A DNA stretch of 37,260 nucleotides. Source: Cryomorphaceae bacterium (GTDB taxonomy: Bacteria; Bacteroidota; Bacteroidia; Flavobacteriales_D; Crocinitomicaceae). The stretch is from assembly GCA_021299335.1 (NCBI GenBank), contig JAJTGF010000007.1:1-37260 (forward strand), in the 5' to 3' direction. This document shows, piece after piece, positions 6,842 to 13,395 of this stretch. Below the pieces are notes generated by a model. The model ran no database searches. It saw only the letters and a list, made by a program, of their open reading frames with translations, and was not told where the DNA came from. How positions within the stretch are numbered: position 1 is the first letter of the stretch; the number at the start of each line of letters is the position of its first letter. The position numbers and the translations under genes are program-made.

Positions 6842-6990
6842 AAGAACTGTACTTTTTCAAAATTCAAAATACCAGTACAAAGCAAGTTAAGGTTCGTCAA
6901 TTACTTATATCACAAGAAGTCTATGACCGATTAAAATTGAAACTTGGAAAAACTGAAAATGGATATATTCTCCTTGAAATTTGGAAGTAA
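6838..6990 (+). CDS. Hypothetical small protein (50 aa)
   Basis: A 50-residue frame from ATG 6838 to TAA 6990: MKELYFFKIQNTSTKQVKVR then a short helix and ENGYILLEIWK. It looks like a small alpha/beta fold. The 4-nt overlap with the preceding stop is the main evidence. It is the last gene of the small-gene series; the next frame begins 35 bp later. Confidence 0.5.
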   Translation: MKELYFFKIQNTSTKQVKVRQLLISQEVYDRLKLKLGKTENGYILLEIWK

Positions 6991-7025
6991 TTATATGTTA
7001 CTTTTAAAATCTCAAATATTGCAGT

Positions 7026-7301
7026 ATGAAATATAAATTTGACATTAGTTCTAAACCTAATCGATTGGCTTTTGCACTTGGAATATCTATAATTGTTGGC
7101 GTTATTTGTGGTAAAATCACAGAACGGAAAGTATGTAAAATAGCAAACTTTGTTAGAGTGGTGGAAATTAAATGTGATGGACATATCGGCCCAAGGGAAA
7201 TAATCACTTATAATTTTAATACAACCAATGCCATTGTGTCTGGAGCTCTAACCTTTGGTGTGTTACTTGTTCTGAATGGTTTTGTGAGAAATCAAGAATA
7301 A
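7026..7301 (+). CDS. Small two-helix membrane protein
   Basis: 91 residues with two hydrophobic helices: residues about 13-29 (LAFALGISIIVGVICGK) and about 69-86 (IVSGALTFGVLLVLNGF). A roughly 38-residue loop between them holds Cys37 and Cys50. It is likely an inner-membrane protein. No family is recognised. Antisense frames at 6921-7184 and 7004-7207 cover the same DNA; this strand is preferred because it gives clean membrane helices and continues the orientation of the upstream genes. Its 3' end faces the gene at 7776-7321. Confidence 0.5.
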   Translation: MKYKFDISSKPNRLAFALGISIIVGVICGKITERKVCKIANFVRVVEIKCDGHIGPREIITYNFNTTNAIVSGALTFGVLLVLNGFVRNQE

Positions 7302-7320
7302 ATTCCAGATAATGAGCAAT

Positions 7321-7776
7321 TTATTTCTTTATTTTGGATATGGATACACGGTATGAATCGCTTATCGAGTCGCTTTCGTCATTGAAGCCAAATTCATAAA
7401 CCCCATTTGAAAACATAATTTCGCCACTATCCTTTATTCTACTGTATGAATAATTTTTATTTCCATTAATTGCTTTCATTGTCATATCTGTTAAACTCCT
7501 ACTTTCGGAAGTTATTGAGAAAGCCATAACAGAAAAATCCTTTGTTAATATAATTGAGCCAGCTGAATAATATTTATCTGTCCCTTTGTTCATATAAAGA
7601 AATACTATAAAATCATCCCTATCTTGAACATAATCGAGCGTTAATCCAAGCGATTTCATTTCAGAATGGGCATTTCCTACTGAATTGATTAATATACTTT
7701 CCATAGCTTTAACAATATCTTGGGAAAAACCAATAGAGGTAATCAAAAGAGATAGAACAAAGAAAATAGATTTCAT
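7321..7776 (-). CDS. Small secreted protein, unknown
   Basis: 151 residues. The N-terminus MKSIFFVLSLLITSIGFSQ is a standard signal peptide with cleavage near residue 18/19. The mature part of about 130 residues is mixed alpha/beta with no cysteines and ends in a basic KIKK. It has no sorting domain, so the periplasm or a released form is expected. No family is recognised. It is followed by the T9SS protein gene upstream on the same strand (start at 8826, stop 7828), so the two could be one transcript. Confidence 0.65.
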   Translation of the reverse strand: MKSIFFVLSLLITSIGFSQDIVKAMESILINSVGNAHSEMKSLGLTLDYVQDRDDFIVFLYMNKGTDKYYSAGSIILTKDFSVMAFSITSESRSLTDMTMKAINGNKNYSYSRIKDSGEIMFSNGVYEFGFNDESDSISDSYRVSISKIKK

Positions 7777-7827
7777 AAAATTGTATAATTGACCATAGAT
7801 TACGTTGTAATTGTTTTGCAGAAATTT

Positions 7828-8826
7828 TTACTGCAATACAATTTTCCTGACGGTAACCTCGTTGCTTTGGGAATCAAGTAATTTAAGATAATACACACCA
7901 TTACCAGACCAACCGTTCAAGTCAACATAAAACGTCTGTTGATTTAGTGGATTTGTAAAGACAACTTGACCAAGACTATTTTCAATTTTAATTGAATAGT
8001 TTGACATCAATGCATAGTTTCCTGTGTGAATGGTAATATGGTCATTTGTGGGGTTTGGAAACACACTTATTGTATTTTGAGAAAGTGGATTAGTACCAAG
8101 CGTTGTTTCAATAAATAAGGTGTCTGTTACTGAAACAAGTACTGTGTCAAAAATATTTGTTGTAATAGTATCATAAATTGTAGTTGTAATAGTATCATAA
8201 ACTGTTACAGAGTCGTAATGGATGCAGTTTCCATCGTAGGGGTAATCTAATTGAGAATTAGCCACAATTGGAACGTTGAACGTATTTTCATAATACCAAC
8301 CGTGAACGATAACATCTCCATTCGATGAGATTGTATAATCAATGTAACCGTATTTGTAACCCAAAGCTCCATTTGCTGGATTTGTTAATATTAATCTAAA
8401 ACCTTGTTTGTGACTTCCTGTGCCAAGATTAAAACACAAGTTGGAAGATGCATACCATCCTTTGTAAAGATTACTTTGATTATTCCATAAGTCCAAAACA
8501 TTTAACGTGTCATTTGTGCAATCAATACCAATAGGCGTAAGACTACTAGGGCCATTAACTTTATTTTGACCAAATGTATTTGTTAAGCCTATAAATGACG
8601 TTAGATGCCAACCTGTACCTGTAGTGCTTCCGCAATTTATAGAAGATGTAGCATTATGATTTAAATACAATTTAATGTCATTTTCAGAGTCGTTATTCAA
8701 ATCAAGATTAAAGGTTGTGCTACCCGATGTCAAAGGGTATACTGCATCGAACCAGTCAACATAAGTGATTTGGGAATATGTGGATAAACTAATGATTATT
8801 GCAAAAATAGACGTTAGGAATTTCAT
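7828..8826 (-). CDS. Secreted protein with T9SS type A sorting domain
   Basis: 332 residues from the ATG at 8826. Residues 1-18 are a signal peptide (MKFLTSIFAIIISLSTYS). A beta-rich region with NCGSTTGTGW and LNLDLNNDSENDIKL-like segments follows to about residue 200. Next comes a Thr/Asp-rich linker with repeated YDTITT units. From about 255 to the end is a type A C-terminal signal: VFPNPTNDHITI, NSLGQVV, NGVYYLKL, ending VRKIVLQ. It is expected to pass the outer membrane by T9SS and be attached to or released from the surface. The ATG at 8841 is also in frame, but a -7 box (8839-8846) overlaps it, so 8826 is preferred. The body domain is not recognised. Confidence 0.8.
   Translation of the reverse strand: MKFLTSIFAIIISLSTYSQITYVDWFDAVYPLTSGSTTFNLDLNNDSENDIKLYLNHNATSSINCGSTTGTGWHLTSFIGLTNTFGQNKVNGPSSLTPIGIDCTNDTLNVLDLWNNQSNLYKGWYASSNLCFNLGTGSHKQGFRLILTNPANGALGYKYGYIDYTISSNGDVIVHGWYYENTFNVPIVANSQLDYPYDGNCIHYDSVTVYDTITTTIYDTITTNIFDTVLVSVTDTLFIETTLGTNPLSQNTISVFPNPTNDHITIHTGNYALMSNYSIKIENSLGQVVFTNPLNQQTFYVDLNGWSGNGVYYLKLLDSQSNEVTVRKIVLQ
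8159..8201. repeat. 24-bp tandem repeat in the linker of the T9SS protein
   Basis: The 19-bp sequence GTTGTAATAGTATCATAAA occurs at 8159-8177 and again at 8183-8201, a 24-bp period. It encodes the YDTITT units of the linker. Such repeats can vary in copy number by slippage. Confidence 0.7.
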
Positions 8827-8838
8827 AATGTTTTTTAT

Positions 8839-8846
8839 CAAAGGTA
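8839..8846 (-). promoter_or_regulatory. -7 box of the T9SS protein gene; decides its start
   Basis: The minus strand reads TACCTTTG, an exact TAnnTTTG box. Transcription would start about 6-8 bases further on, near 8832. This leaves ATG 8826 as the first usable start and excludes ATG 8841. Confidence 0.5.
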
Positions 8847-8909
8847 ATGAATGTCAACTAACAAAAAATAAATTAAACGGAATAGTAAAAACTTTGATTT
8901 TAGAAAAAA

Positions 8910-8929
8910 TCGGATAATTTGTCGGATAA
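8910..8929. promoter_or_regulatory. Right-end arm-type sites of the island
   Basis: TCGGATAA occurs at 8910-8917 and 8922-8929, with the same 12-bp period and orientation as the left-end pair at 631-638 and 643-650. The pair lies 29 bp from attR. Matching sites at both ends of the element are what an integrase's arm-binding domain needs. Confidence 0.6.
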
Positions 8930-8937
8930 TACAAAAA

Positions 8938-8973
8938 CAAAAAACCCTCAATTCTAACAGAATCAAGGGTTTA
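8938..8973 (-). terminator. Island-borne terminator behind the rebuilt tRNA-Leu
   Basis: AAACCCT pairs with AGGGTTT and ATTC with GAAT around a TAACA loop, with a two-base mismatch between. The minus strand then continues into T-rich sequence (8947-8930). It replaces the original terminator left at 451-484, so the tRNA-Leu transcript still ends properly after the insertion. Confidence 0.6.
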
Positions 8974-9009
8974 TTTCACAATAATGTACTCGAGGCGGGA
9001 CTTGAACCC
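8959..9009. repeat. attR: right copy of the 51-bp attachment repeat
   Basis: Identical to 471-521. It includes the last 23 nt of the intact tRNA-Leu gene (8987-9009), so the functional tRNA now has a 3' end supplied by the island. Confidence 0.92.
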
Positions 9010-9070
9010 GCACGGGCAAATGCCCACAGGATTTTAAGTCCGGCGTGTCTACCGATTCCACCACTCGAGC
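8987..9070 (-). tRNA. tRNA-Leu(UAA)
   Basis: 84 nt. The acceptor arm is GCTCGAG with CTCGAGT (G1-U72 as in other bacterial tRNA-Leu). There is TGGTGGAATCGGTAGACAC in the D region, the anticodon loop CTTAAAA (anticodon UAA, reads UUA), a long variable arm and the T arm GCGGGTTCAAGTCCCGC. CCA is not encoded. It is the integration target of the island. Confidence 0.95.
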
Positions 9071-9077
9071 TCAAAAG

Positions 9078-9150
<73 letters not shown>

Positions 9151-9194
9151 TTGAAACTCCCATTAATGCTTGGCCTTTGCCTTGCTAGGGGCGA

Positions 9195-9224
9195 CAAAGT
9201 TAAGGATTTTTTTAATTTTTCAAA
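9195..9224 (-). promoter_or_regulatory. Promoter of the tRNA-Gly/tRNA-Leu unit
   Basis: On the minus strand TTTG (9224-9221), 18 bases and TAACTTTG (9202-9195) fit the Bacteroidota -33/-7 promoter. The start would be about 35-40 bp upstream of tRNA-Gly. The -33 part lies inside the 3' end of the lycopene cyclase gene. Confidence 0.6.
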
Positions 9225-9916
9225 ACACTATTCAATTTTTCCTTGCGATTTTTTAAAGAAAAATACATCCAGGTCAGCGGCAAGAGCAAAGCATAGTTGT
9301 AATAGAGGTCTTCAAATGGAATACTGATCATCCGCCATCCAATGAGGTGTGCCTCGCTGTACCAAACAATAGGTTCTGGCGTGGCGGCGCCAGTAAGAAT
9401 ACCATTGACAATAAAAAAGGGAATCAAGCAGAGTAAATAGGCCCACATGAAGTCTTGATACCAATGTCGATTTCTAAGTAGCAACGTGAGAACGGCACTT
9501 AAAAAAGTGGCTAAAGTTGTGTAATAGTTTTCGCTATGGAGGATAAGCCATAGTATGGAGCTCCCGAGGAAAACAAAAGCAAAAATGGGAGCGATGCGCT
9601 TGGTATTTTTATTTCTATCTGGAAAATAGGCCTCAATGACTTTCAAGATGAAAATAAAGTTGTAGGGAATGACGACAAAAAACAATACTTCTTCGAGTGG
9701 GAGTTGTCCAATATAAATTTTCAAGAGATAAGTAGGGTTGAAGCCCCAAACCCCCCAACGCGTGAAAAATTCGTCCCAGATCAAAAAGGGTACAGCAACG
9801 ATGAGTGCTGCAGTAAACACATAGCGCCATTCTTTATAGAAAGCTACTTTGCGATCAAAGCTGAGCGCAAAAGGGCCCGCAAAGGAAAGGAGAATGACCC
9901 AACCGTATAGACTCAT
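9212..9916 (-). CDS. crtYcd: Lycopene beta-cyclase, CrtYcd fused type
   Basis: 234 residues, an integral membrane protein with about six to seven helices. It carries two copies of the heterodimer-type lycopene cyclase unit. The first has DEFFTRWGVWGFN and PLEEVLFF (73-80). The second has the equivalent PFEDLYYN (200-207). Those acidic motifs are the putative active-site residues of this flavin-independent cyclase family. The enzyme forms beta-rings on lycopene (or on one end only, giving a monocyclic product). The ATG overlaps the stop of crtZ (ATGA, 9913-9916). It is the last gene of the carotenoid operon; no terminator is seen before the tRNA promoter region. Confidence 0.88.
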   Translation of the reverse strand: MSLYGWVILLSFAGPFALSFDRKVAFYKEWRYVFTAALIVAVPFLIWDEFFTRWGVWGFNPTYLLKIYIGQLPLEEVLFFVVIPYNFIFILKVIEAYFPDRNKNTKRIAPIFAFVFLGSSILWLILHSENYYTTLATFLSAVLTLLLRNRHWYQDFMWAYLLCLIPFFIVNGILTGAATPEPIVWYSEAHLIGWRMISIPFEDLYYNYALLLPLTWMYFSLKNRKEKLNSVLKN

Positions 9917-10389
9917 GCGCTTTGTTGTTTTTTGAATTGCTTGCGGCTATCGATATAAAAGCGAAAAGGAACCAAAAGCATTCCGAAACACTCGCCATGT
10001 TCTTTTCCTAAATGTTTGTGGTGTATTTTGTGAGCGCGCCTAATTGCATAAAAGTAAGGATGTTCGATGTCGCGCAGCCACTTAAAACGGCGGTGGATAT
10101 ACACGTCGTGAATCAGAAAATAAGCTAATCCATACGCCGCAATGCCGAAGCCTATCCAGACAGGGAGGTAGTTTTGATTCATGAGCCCAAGCATGATACA
10201 GAGCCAAGATGGAATCGCATAAATCAAAAAGAACACATCGTTTTTTTCGAAGAAGCCGGGTTCAACCTGATGGTGGTCTTTGTGAAAATACCACATGATG
10301 CCATGCATGACATATTTATGGGTGGCCCAAGCCATGAATTCCATTCCGAAAAAAGTGATAAGCGTAACAACCGGACCCCACCAAGTCAT
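9913..10389 (-). CDS. crtZ: Beta-carotene 3-hydroxylase
   Basis: 158 residues of the fatty-acid-hydroxylase/sterol-desaturase superfamily, membrane bound with a di-iron centre. All histidine motifs are present: H24-x4-H29, H36-x2-HH40, H94-x4-H99 and H120-x2-HH124. It hydroxylates beta-ionone rings at C3, giving zeaxanthin or the ring of saproxanthin/myxol. The start chosen is ATG 10389, which overlaps the stop of the upstream gene (ATGA). The open frame extends to 10560, but that part lies within the upstream gene and does not resemble CrtZ. Confidence 0.92.
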   Translation of the reverse strand: MTWWGPVVTLITFFGMEFMAWATHKYVMHGIMWYFHKDHHQVEPGFFEKNDVFFLIYAIPSWLCIMLGLMNQNYLPVWIGFGIAAYGLAYFLIHDVYIHRRFKWLRDIEHPYFYAIRRAHKIHHKHLGKEHGECFGMLLVPFRFYIDSRKQFKKQQSA

Positions 10390-11006
10390 AAGCGAAAATT
10401 TAAAAAAGTGAAAAATATGGTCATATAAATAAACAACGCCACAGCCACATTGTTTGACTCGTTCAGGCGCCATTTTCTGTAGACAAATTGTAAGAAAAGC
10501 GAAATACCTAGCCAGCAAATGTAGTTGTAAGCAGGGATCACACCATCTTTCCAATACCAAAAACCAAGTTTAACAGCAACGGGTTCCATCAGAAAGTCCA
10601 GAAAAACCATTAATAACGCTCCCAGTACGACTTCTATCCAAAACCCAAGGCTTAAAGAGGCTAAAAGCGAAACACTAACGATACTGAGCATGGCCCAATT
10701 GACACCAATAATGAGCGGAACACCCATTAATTTGGGACCCAAAACGTTGCCGTATTGATAACTTCCAAAGAGTATTCCTGTATGAATGCCGATCCATTCA
10801 ACGAGCATCCCAGTGGCAAAAGCCAAGCCGATAAAAGCCCAAAGCGAAGCAGTTTGCTTTTTTCTGCCTAGCAATAGAATGCCAAACGAAAGCAACAAAT
10901 GAAAAAATGAAAGCCCCGTGAAAAAAGACCTATATGGACCAACCGACATCCCGATGATGCCCACGAGATAGAAGATTCCGATAAAAATGATCAGCTTCCG
11001 ACTCAA
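10386..11006 (-). CDS. cruF: Carotenoid biosynthesis protein, CruF-like hydratase family
   Basis: 206 residues with about six membrane helices. It has the DUF422/Caroten_synth pattern: EWIGIHTGILFGSYQYG, then GPKLMGVPLIIGVNWAML and FLDFLMEPVAVKLGFWYW. Characterised members (CruF and bisanhydrobacterioruberin hydratases) add water at the C1',2' end of acyclic or monocyclic carotenoids. With CrtYcd and CrtZ next to it, a saproxanthin/myxol-type product is plausible. The ATG overlaps the SDR stop (11003-11006) and the stop overlaps crtZ, so translation is coupled on both sides. The exact substrate is an inference. Confidence 0.75.
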   Translation of the reverse strand: MSRKLIIFIGIFYLVGIIGMSVGPYRSFFTGLSFFHLLLSFGILLLGRKKQTASLWAFIGLAFATGMLVEWIGIHTGILFGSYQYGNVLGPKLMGVPLIIGVNWAMLSIVSVSLLASLSLGFWIEVVLGALLMVFLDFLMEPVAVKLGFWYWKDGVIPAYNYICWLGISLFLQFVYRKWRLNESNNVAVALFIYMTIFFTFLNFRL

Positions 11007-12022
11007 CGTTTTGTGTTTTTTTCAATGAATACTTGTCCGGCTAACATATTGCTAACAATTTGGTCTAATGGGGTATAATCAAAAGACAATTGTTTTTCAA
11101 TTTTGTTGCGGTCATAGCGCAACACCTCATGAGAAGAGCGCGCGGTTTCAATGGTGAGCCCATCTCGTTTGCCGGACAAATGGCACCACAGTTCATGGAA
11201 AGCGGCAACAAATAAAGTCAGTGTTTTAGGCGCTTTGATACGGGGCGGTGTTTTTCCTAGTTTTTCGGCAAAAACGCTGAATAAGTCTCTAAACGATTGT
11301 TGTGGACCAACGACTAAGAATCTTTCGGCATGCACATCCTGGCACACCAATTCTACCATTGCCCAAGCTACATCGCGCGCGTCAACAACAGCGTTGGCAC
11401 CACTGGTATAAAATTTTAAGCCTTTTTTTGCGGTGTCGAGCATTTGCAACGAAGGACTGCCGGGCGCCGCTGGCCCTAAAATGACACAAGGATTGACAAT
11501 AACTGCACGCAAGCCTTCTTCAATGCCGCGCCACACTTCTTTTTCGGCCATTAATTTTGAAATGCCGTAACCACTGTGCTGCGCGCCTTCTTGCCATTTA
11601 CTTTTTTCATTGACCAGTGCTTCTTTGCCGCCGATAGCTGCAGTAGAGCTTACGTGGCAAAAGTGTTGAACACCTGATAGATTGGCCAAATCTACAAGGT
11701 TGGCTGTGACGTAACGGTTGTGTTGAATGCAAGCTTCGAAATCTGCTTTAAAAAAAGAGACTAATGCGGCACAATGATAAACAAATTGGCAGCCGTTGAT
11801 CAGCCTTTTGAGGTCGTCTATATCGCGCAAATCTGCTTGAACCCATTCAATTTGTTGCCATTTTTTACTGGCATCTTCTTTCAAGTAATAATGAAAAAGT
11901 TGTTCGACAGCTGCTTTTTTGGTGTCGCTGCGATATGCCGCACGGATGGGTTTGTCGCGTTTTGCGAGCTCAATTAAGACATGACTTCCTAGAAGTCCGG
12001 TGGCACCTGTTACTAAATTCAC
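11003..12022 (-). CDS. Extended SDR-family NAD(P)-dependent reductase/epimerase
   Basis: 339 residues. It has a Rossmann fold with GATGLLGSH (6-14), a catalytic Ser/Thr near 125-127 (HVSSTAAIGG) and Y152-x3-K156 (YGISK). Overall it resembles dihydroflavonol-4-reductase-like extended SDRs. It lies 16 bp behind hemL and overlaps cruF by 4 nt, so it belongs to the carotenoid transcription unit. It could reduce or epimerise a carotenoid or a terpenoid/sugar intermediate, but the sequence does not tell. Similar SDRs occur in many Bacteroidota away from carotenoid genes, so the link may be only positional. Confidence 0.8.
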   Translation of the reverse strand: MNLVTGATGLLGSHVLIELAKRDKPIRAAYRSDTKKAAVEQLFHYYLKEDASKKWQQIEWVQADLRDIDDLKRLINGCQFVYHCAALVSFFKADFEACIQHNRYVTANLVDLANLSGVQHFCHVSSTAAIGGKEALVNEKSKWQEGAQHSGYGISKLMAEKEVWRGIEEGLRAVIVNPCVILGPAAPGSPSLQMLDTAKKGLKFYTSGANAVVDARDVAWAMVELVCQDVHAERFLVVGPQQSFRDLFSVFAEKLGKTPPRIKAPKTLTLFVAAFHELWCHLSGKRDGLTIETARSSHEVLRYDRNKIEKQLSFDYTPLDQIVSNMLAGQVFIEKNTKR

Positions 12023-12038
12023 AGCTTAAAGCTAGGGA

Positions 12039-13349
12039 TTACTTTTGATAGAAAGCAGTAAGTGCTGCTTTGATTTGTTGGGCGGCGTAGTCGAGTTGTG
12101 CATCTGTGTGGGCAGATGATACAAAACCAACTTCGTAGCCACTAGGCCCAAAATAAACACCCACATCCAAAAGGTATTGGTGCATGAAATTAAAGGCGCT
12201 CATGTCTCCGTCGATTTGACCGGCAGCTTTGATTCGTTTTTTACCATTAAAAGAGAACCAGAAAATGGAGCCCACACAAACGAGTTCCATTGGGTATTCA
12301 TGGCCAAGGGCAAAAGTGTTGATCTCATCGACGAACTTCTGGGTGCGTTGGGCTTGGCGAGCATAAAAACCTTCTGCCGCACATAACTCTAGCTGTGCAA
12401 GCCCAGCAGCCATTGCCACCGGATTGCCAGAAAGTGTTCCGGCTTGGTAGACAGGCCCTTCTGGCGAAACATTGGCCATGATTTCTTTTTTGGCTCCGTA
12501 TGCACCAACAGGCAAGCCTCCTCCAATGATTTTACCATAGGTGACAATATCTGGCGTGATACCATACAATTCTGCCGCCCCGCCAAACGCCACTCTAAAG
12601 CCGGAAATCACTTCATCAAAGATGAGTAATACTCCGTATTCAGTACAAAGAGAGCGCAGCAGATTTAAAAACGTGAGGTCTTGGAGTAACAAGCCATTGT
12701 TGGCAGGAATAGGCTCGATAATGACCGCCGCGAGATCGTGGTGCTGGGCCTCAAAGCAAGCGGTAAGGGCGTCCGCATCATTGAGCGGCAAAACGAGCGT
12801 TTCGTTAGCGAAGGCTTCTGGTACGCCCGCGCTTGAAGAAGTTCCGAACGTAACCAAGCCGCTGCCCGCTTGAACCAATAGGGCATCTACGTGGCCGTGG
12901 TAGCAACCTTCGAATTTGAGTATTTTATTTTTGCCGCTTGCGCCGCGCGCCAAACGCAGTGCGCTCATGACGGCCTCTGTTCCCGAGCTGGTAAAGCGGA
13001 TTTTGTCGATGAAAGGCAGTCTTTGGAGCATAAAAGCCGCGAGCTCGTTTTCTTTACGCGTGGGCGCGCCGAAGCTTGCGCCGTTTTGCAGTGTTGAGAC
13101 AATTTTTTCAAAGACATACGGATGGTTGTGTCCGTGAATGAGTGGACCCCAGCTGCAGCAGAAATCGATGAATTCGTTCTGGTCTTCATCCCAGATTTGA
13201 GCGCCATTTCCCTTGGCAATGAAAAGAGGCGTGCCTCCGACGGACTTAAAAGCGCGCACCGGAGAATTGACGCCACCCGGGAAGAATCCTTTGGCGGCTT
13301 CGAATAATTCAGCGGAACGGCTGCGGTCAATTGGAGAGGGAGTCTTCAT
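12039..13349 (-). CDS. hemL: Glutamate-1-semialdehyde 2,1-aminomutase
   Basis: 436 residues, a class III PLP aminotransferase, the normal HemL length. Hallmarks: FPGGVNSPVRAF near the N-terminus, SSGTEAVMSALRLAR (121-135), DEVISGFR, and the PLP lysine K273 in TYGKIIGGGLPVGAYG. It makes 5-aminolevulinate in the C5 haem pathway. Start ATG 13349 gives MKTPSPIDRSRSAELFEAA, which aligns with family N-termini; the frame upstream to 13412 does not. It is the first gene of the unit leading to the carotenoid genes and is divergent from kynU, with 46 bp between the starts. Confidence 0.95.
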   Translation of the reverse strand: MKTPSPIDRSRSAELFEAAKGFFPGGVNSPVRAFKSVGGTPLFIAKGNGAQIWDEDQNEFIDFCCSWGPLIHGHNHPYVFEKIVSTLQNGASFGAPTRKENELAAFMLQRLPFIDKIRFTSSGTEAVMSALRLARGASGKNKILKFEGCYHGHVDALLVQAGSGLVTFGTSSSAGVPEAFANETLVLPLNDADALTACFEAQHHDLAAVIIEPIPANNGLLLQDLTFLNLLRSLCTEYGVLLIFDEVISGFRVAFGGAAELYGITPDIVTYGKIIGGGLPVGAYGAKKEIMANVSPEGPVYQAGTLSGNPVAMAAGLAQLELCAAEGFYARQAQRTQKFVDEINTFALGHEYPMELVCVGSIFWFSFNGKKRIKAAGQIDGDMSAFNFMHQYLLDVGVYFGPSGYEVGFVSSAHTDAQLDYAAQQIKAALTAFYQK

Positions 13350-13356
13350 TCTTGTG

Positions 13357-13364
13357 TATATTTG
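13357..13364 (+). promoter_or_regulatory. -7 box of kynU
   Basis: TATATTTG matches TAnnTTTG. Its end is 31 bases before the kynU ATG at 13396. It is interlaced with the hemL promoter on the other strand. Confidence 0.45.
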
Positions 13365-13370
13365 TGGCCA

Positions 13371-13378
13371 TAAAGTTA
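13371..13378 (-). promoter_or_regulatory. -7-like box of hemL
   Basis: TAACTTTA on the minus strand differs from TAnnTTTG at the last base and lies 21 bases before the hemL ATG. A 13-bp sequence containing it, TAACTTTATGGCC, also occurs upstream of purN. Confidence 0.4.
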
Positions 13379-13395
13379 CGAATAAAGCTGCGCAT

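Larger units (their letters stand above)
471..9009. mobile_element. tRNA-Leu-integrated genomic island (8488 bp plus second att copy)
   Basis: The island is bounded by a perfect 51-bp direct repeat, 471-521 and 8959-9009, offset 8488. The repeat contains the last 23 nt of tRNA-Leu(UAA) and 28 nt of trailer. The intact tRNA is at the right end and a 3' fragment is left at the left end, the classic outcome of a tyrosine integrase using a tRNA 3' end as attB. Inside, from left to right: integrase, HTH_17 protein, broken DUF3987 gene, FISUMP protein, a series of seven small genes, a membrane protein and two secreted proteins. No relaxase, transposase, capsid or portal gene is visible. Base composition is clearly more AT-rich than the flanking core genes. 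It could be a degraded mobilisable island or a phage satellite. Confidence 0.9.

Noticed and set aside
6921-7207. Two antisense frames opposite the 91-aa membrane protein
   Set aside because: They give His/Phe/Arg-rich sequences without domain features, while the plus strand gives two clean membrane helices.
8827-8841. ATG 8841 as start of the T9SS protein
   Set aside because: It overlaps the -7 box at 8839-8846; ATG 8826 gives a better signal peptide.
10390-10560. Longer N-terminus for CrtZ
   Set aside because: It lies inside the cruF-like gene in another frame and does not look like CrtZ; the ATG at 10389 makes a tidy ATGA overlap.
12177-13330. Several frames of 60-120 residues opposite or across hemL
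   Set aside because: All overlap the strongly conserved hemL coding sequence and have low-complexity, shadow-type compositions.
13213-13395. Longer N-terminus for kynureninase
   Set aside because: It is antisense to hemL and precedes the family's normal start; ATG 13396 gives the expected protein.
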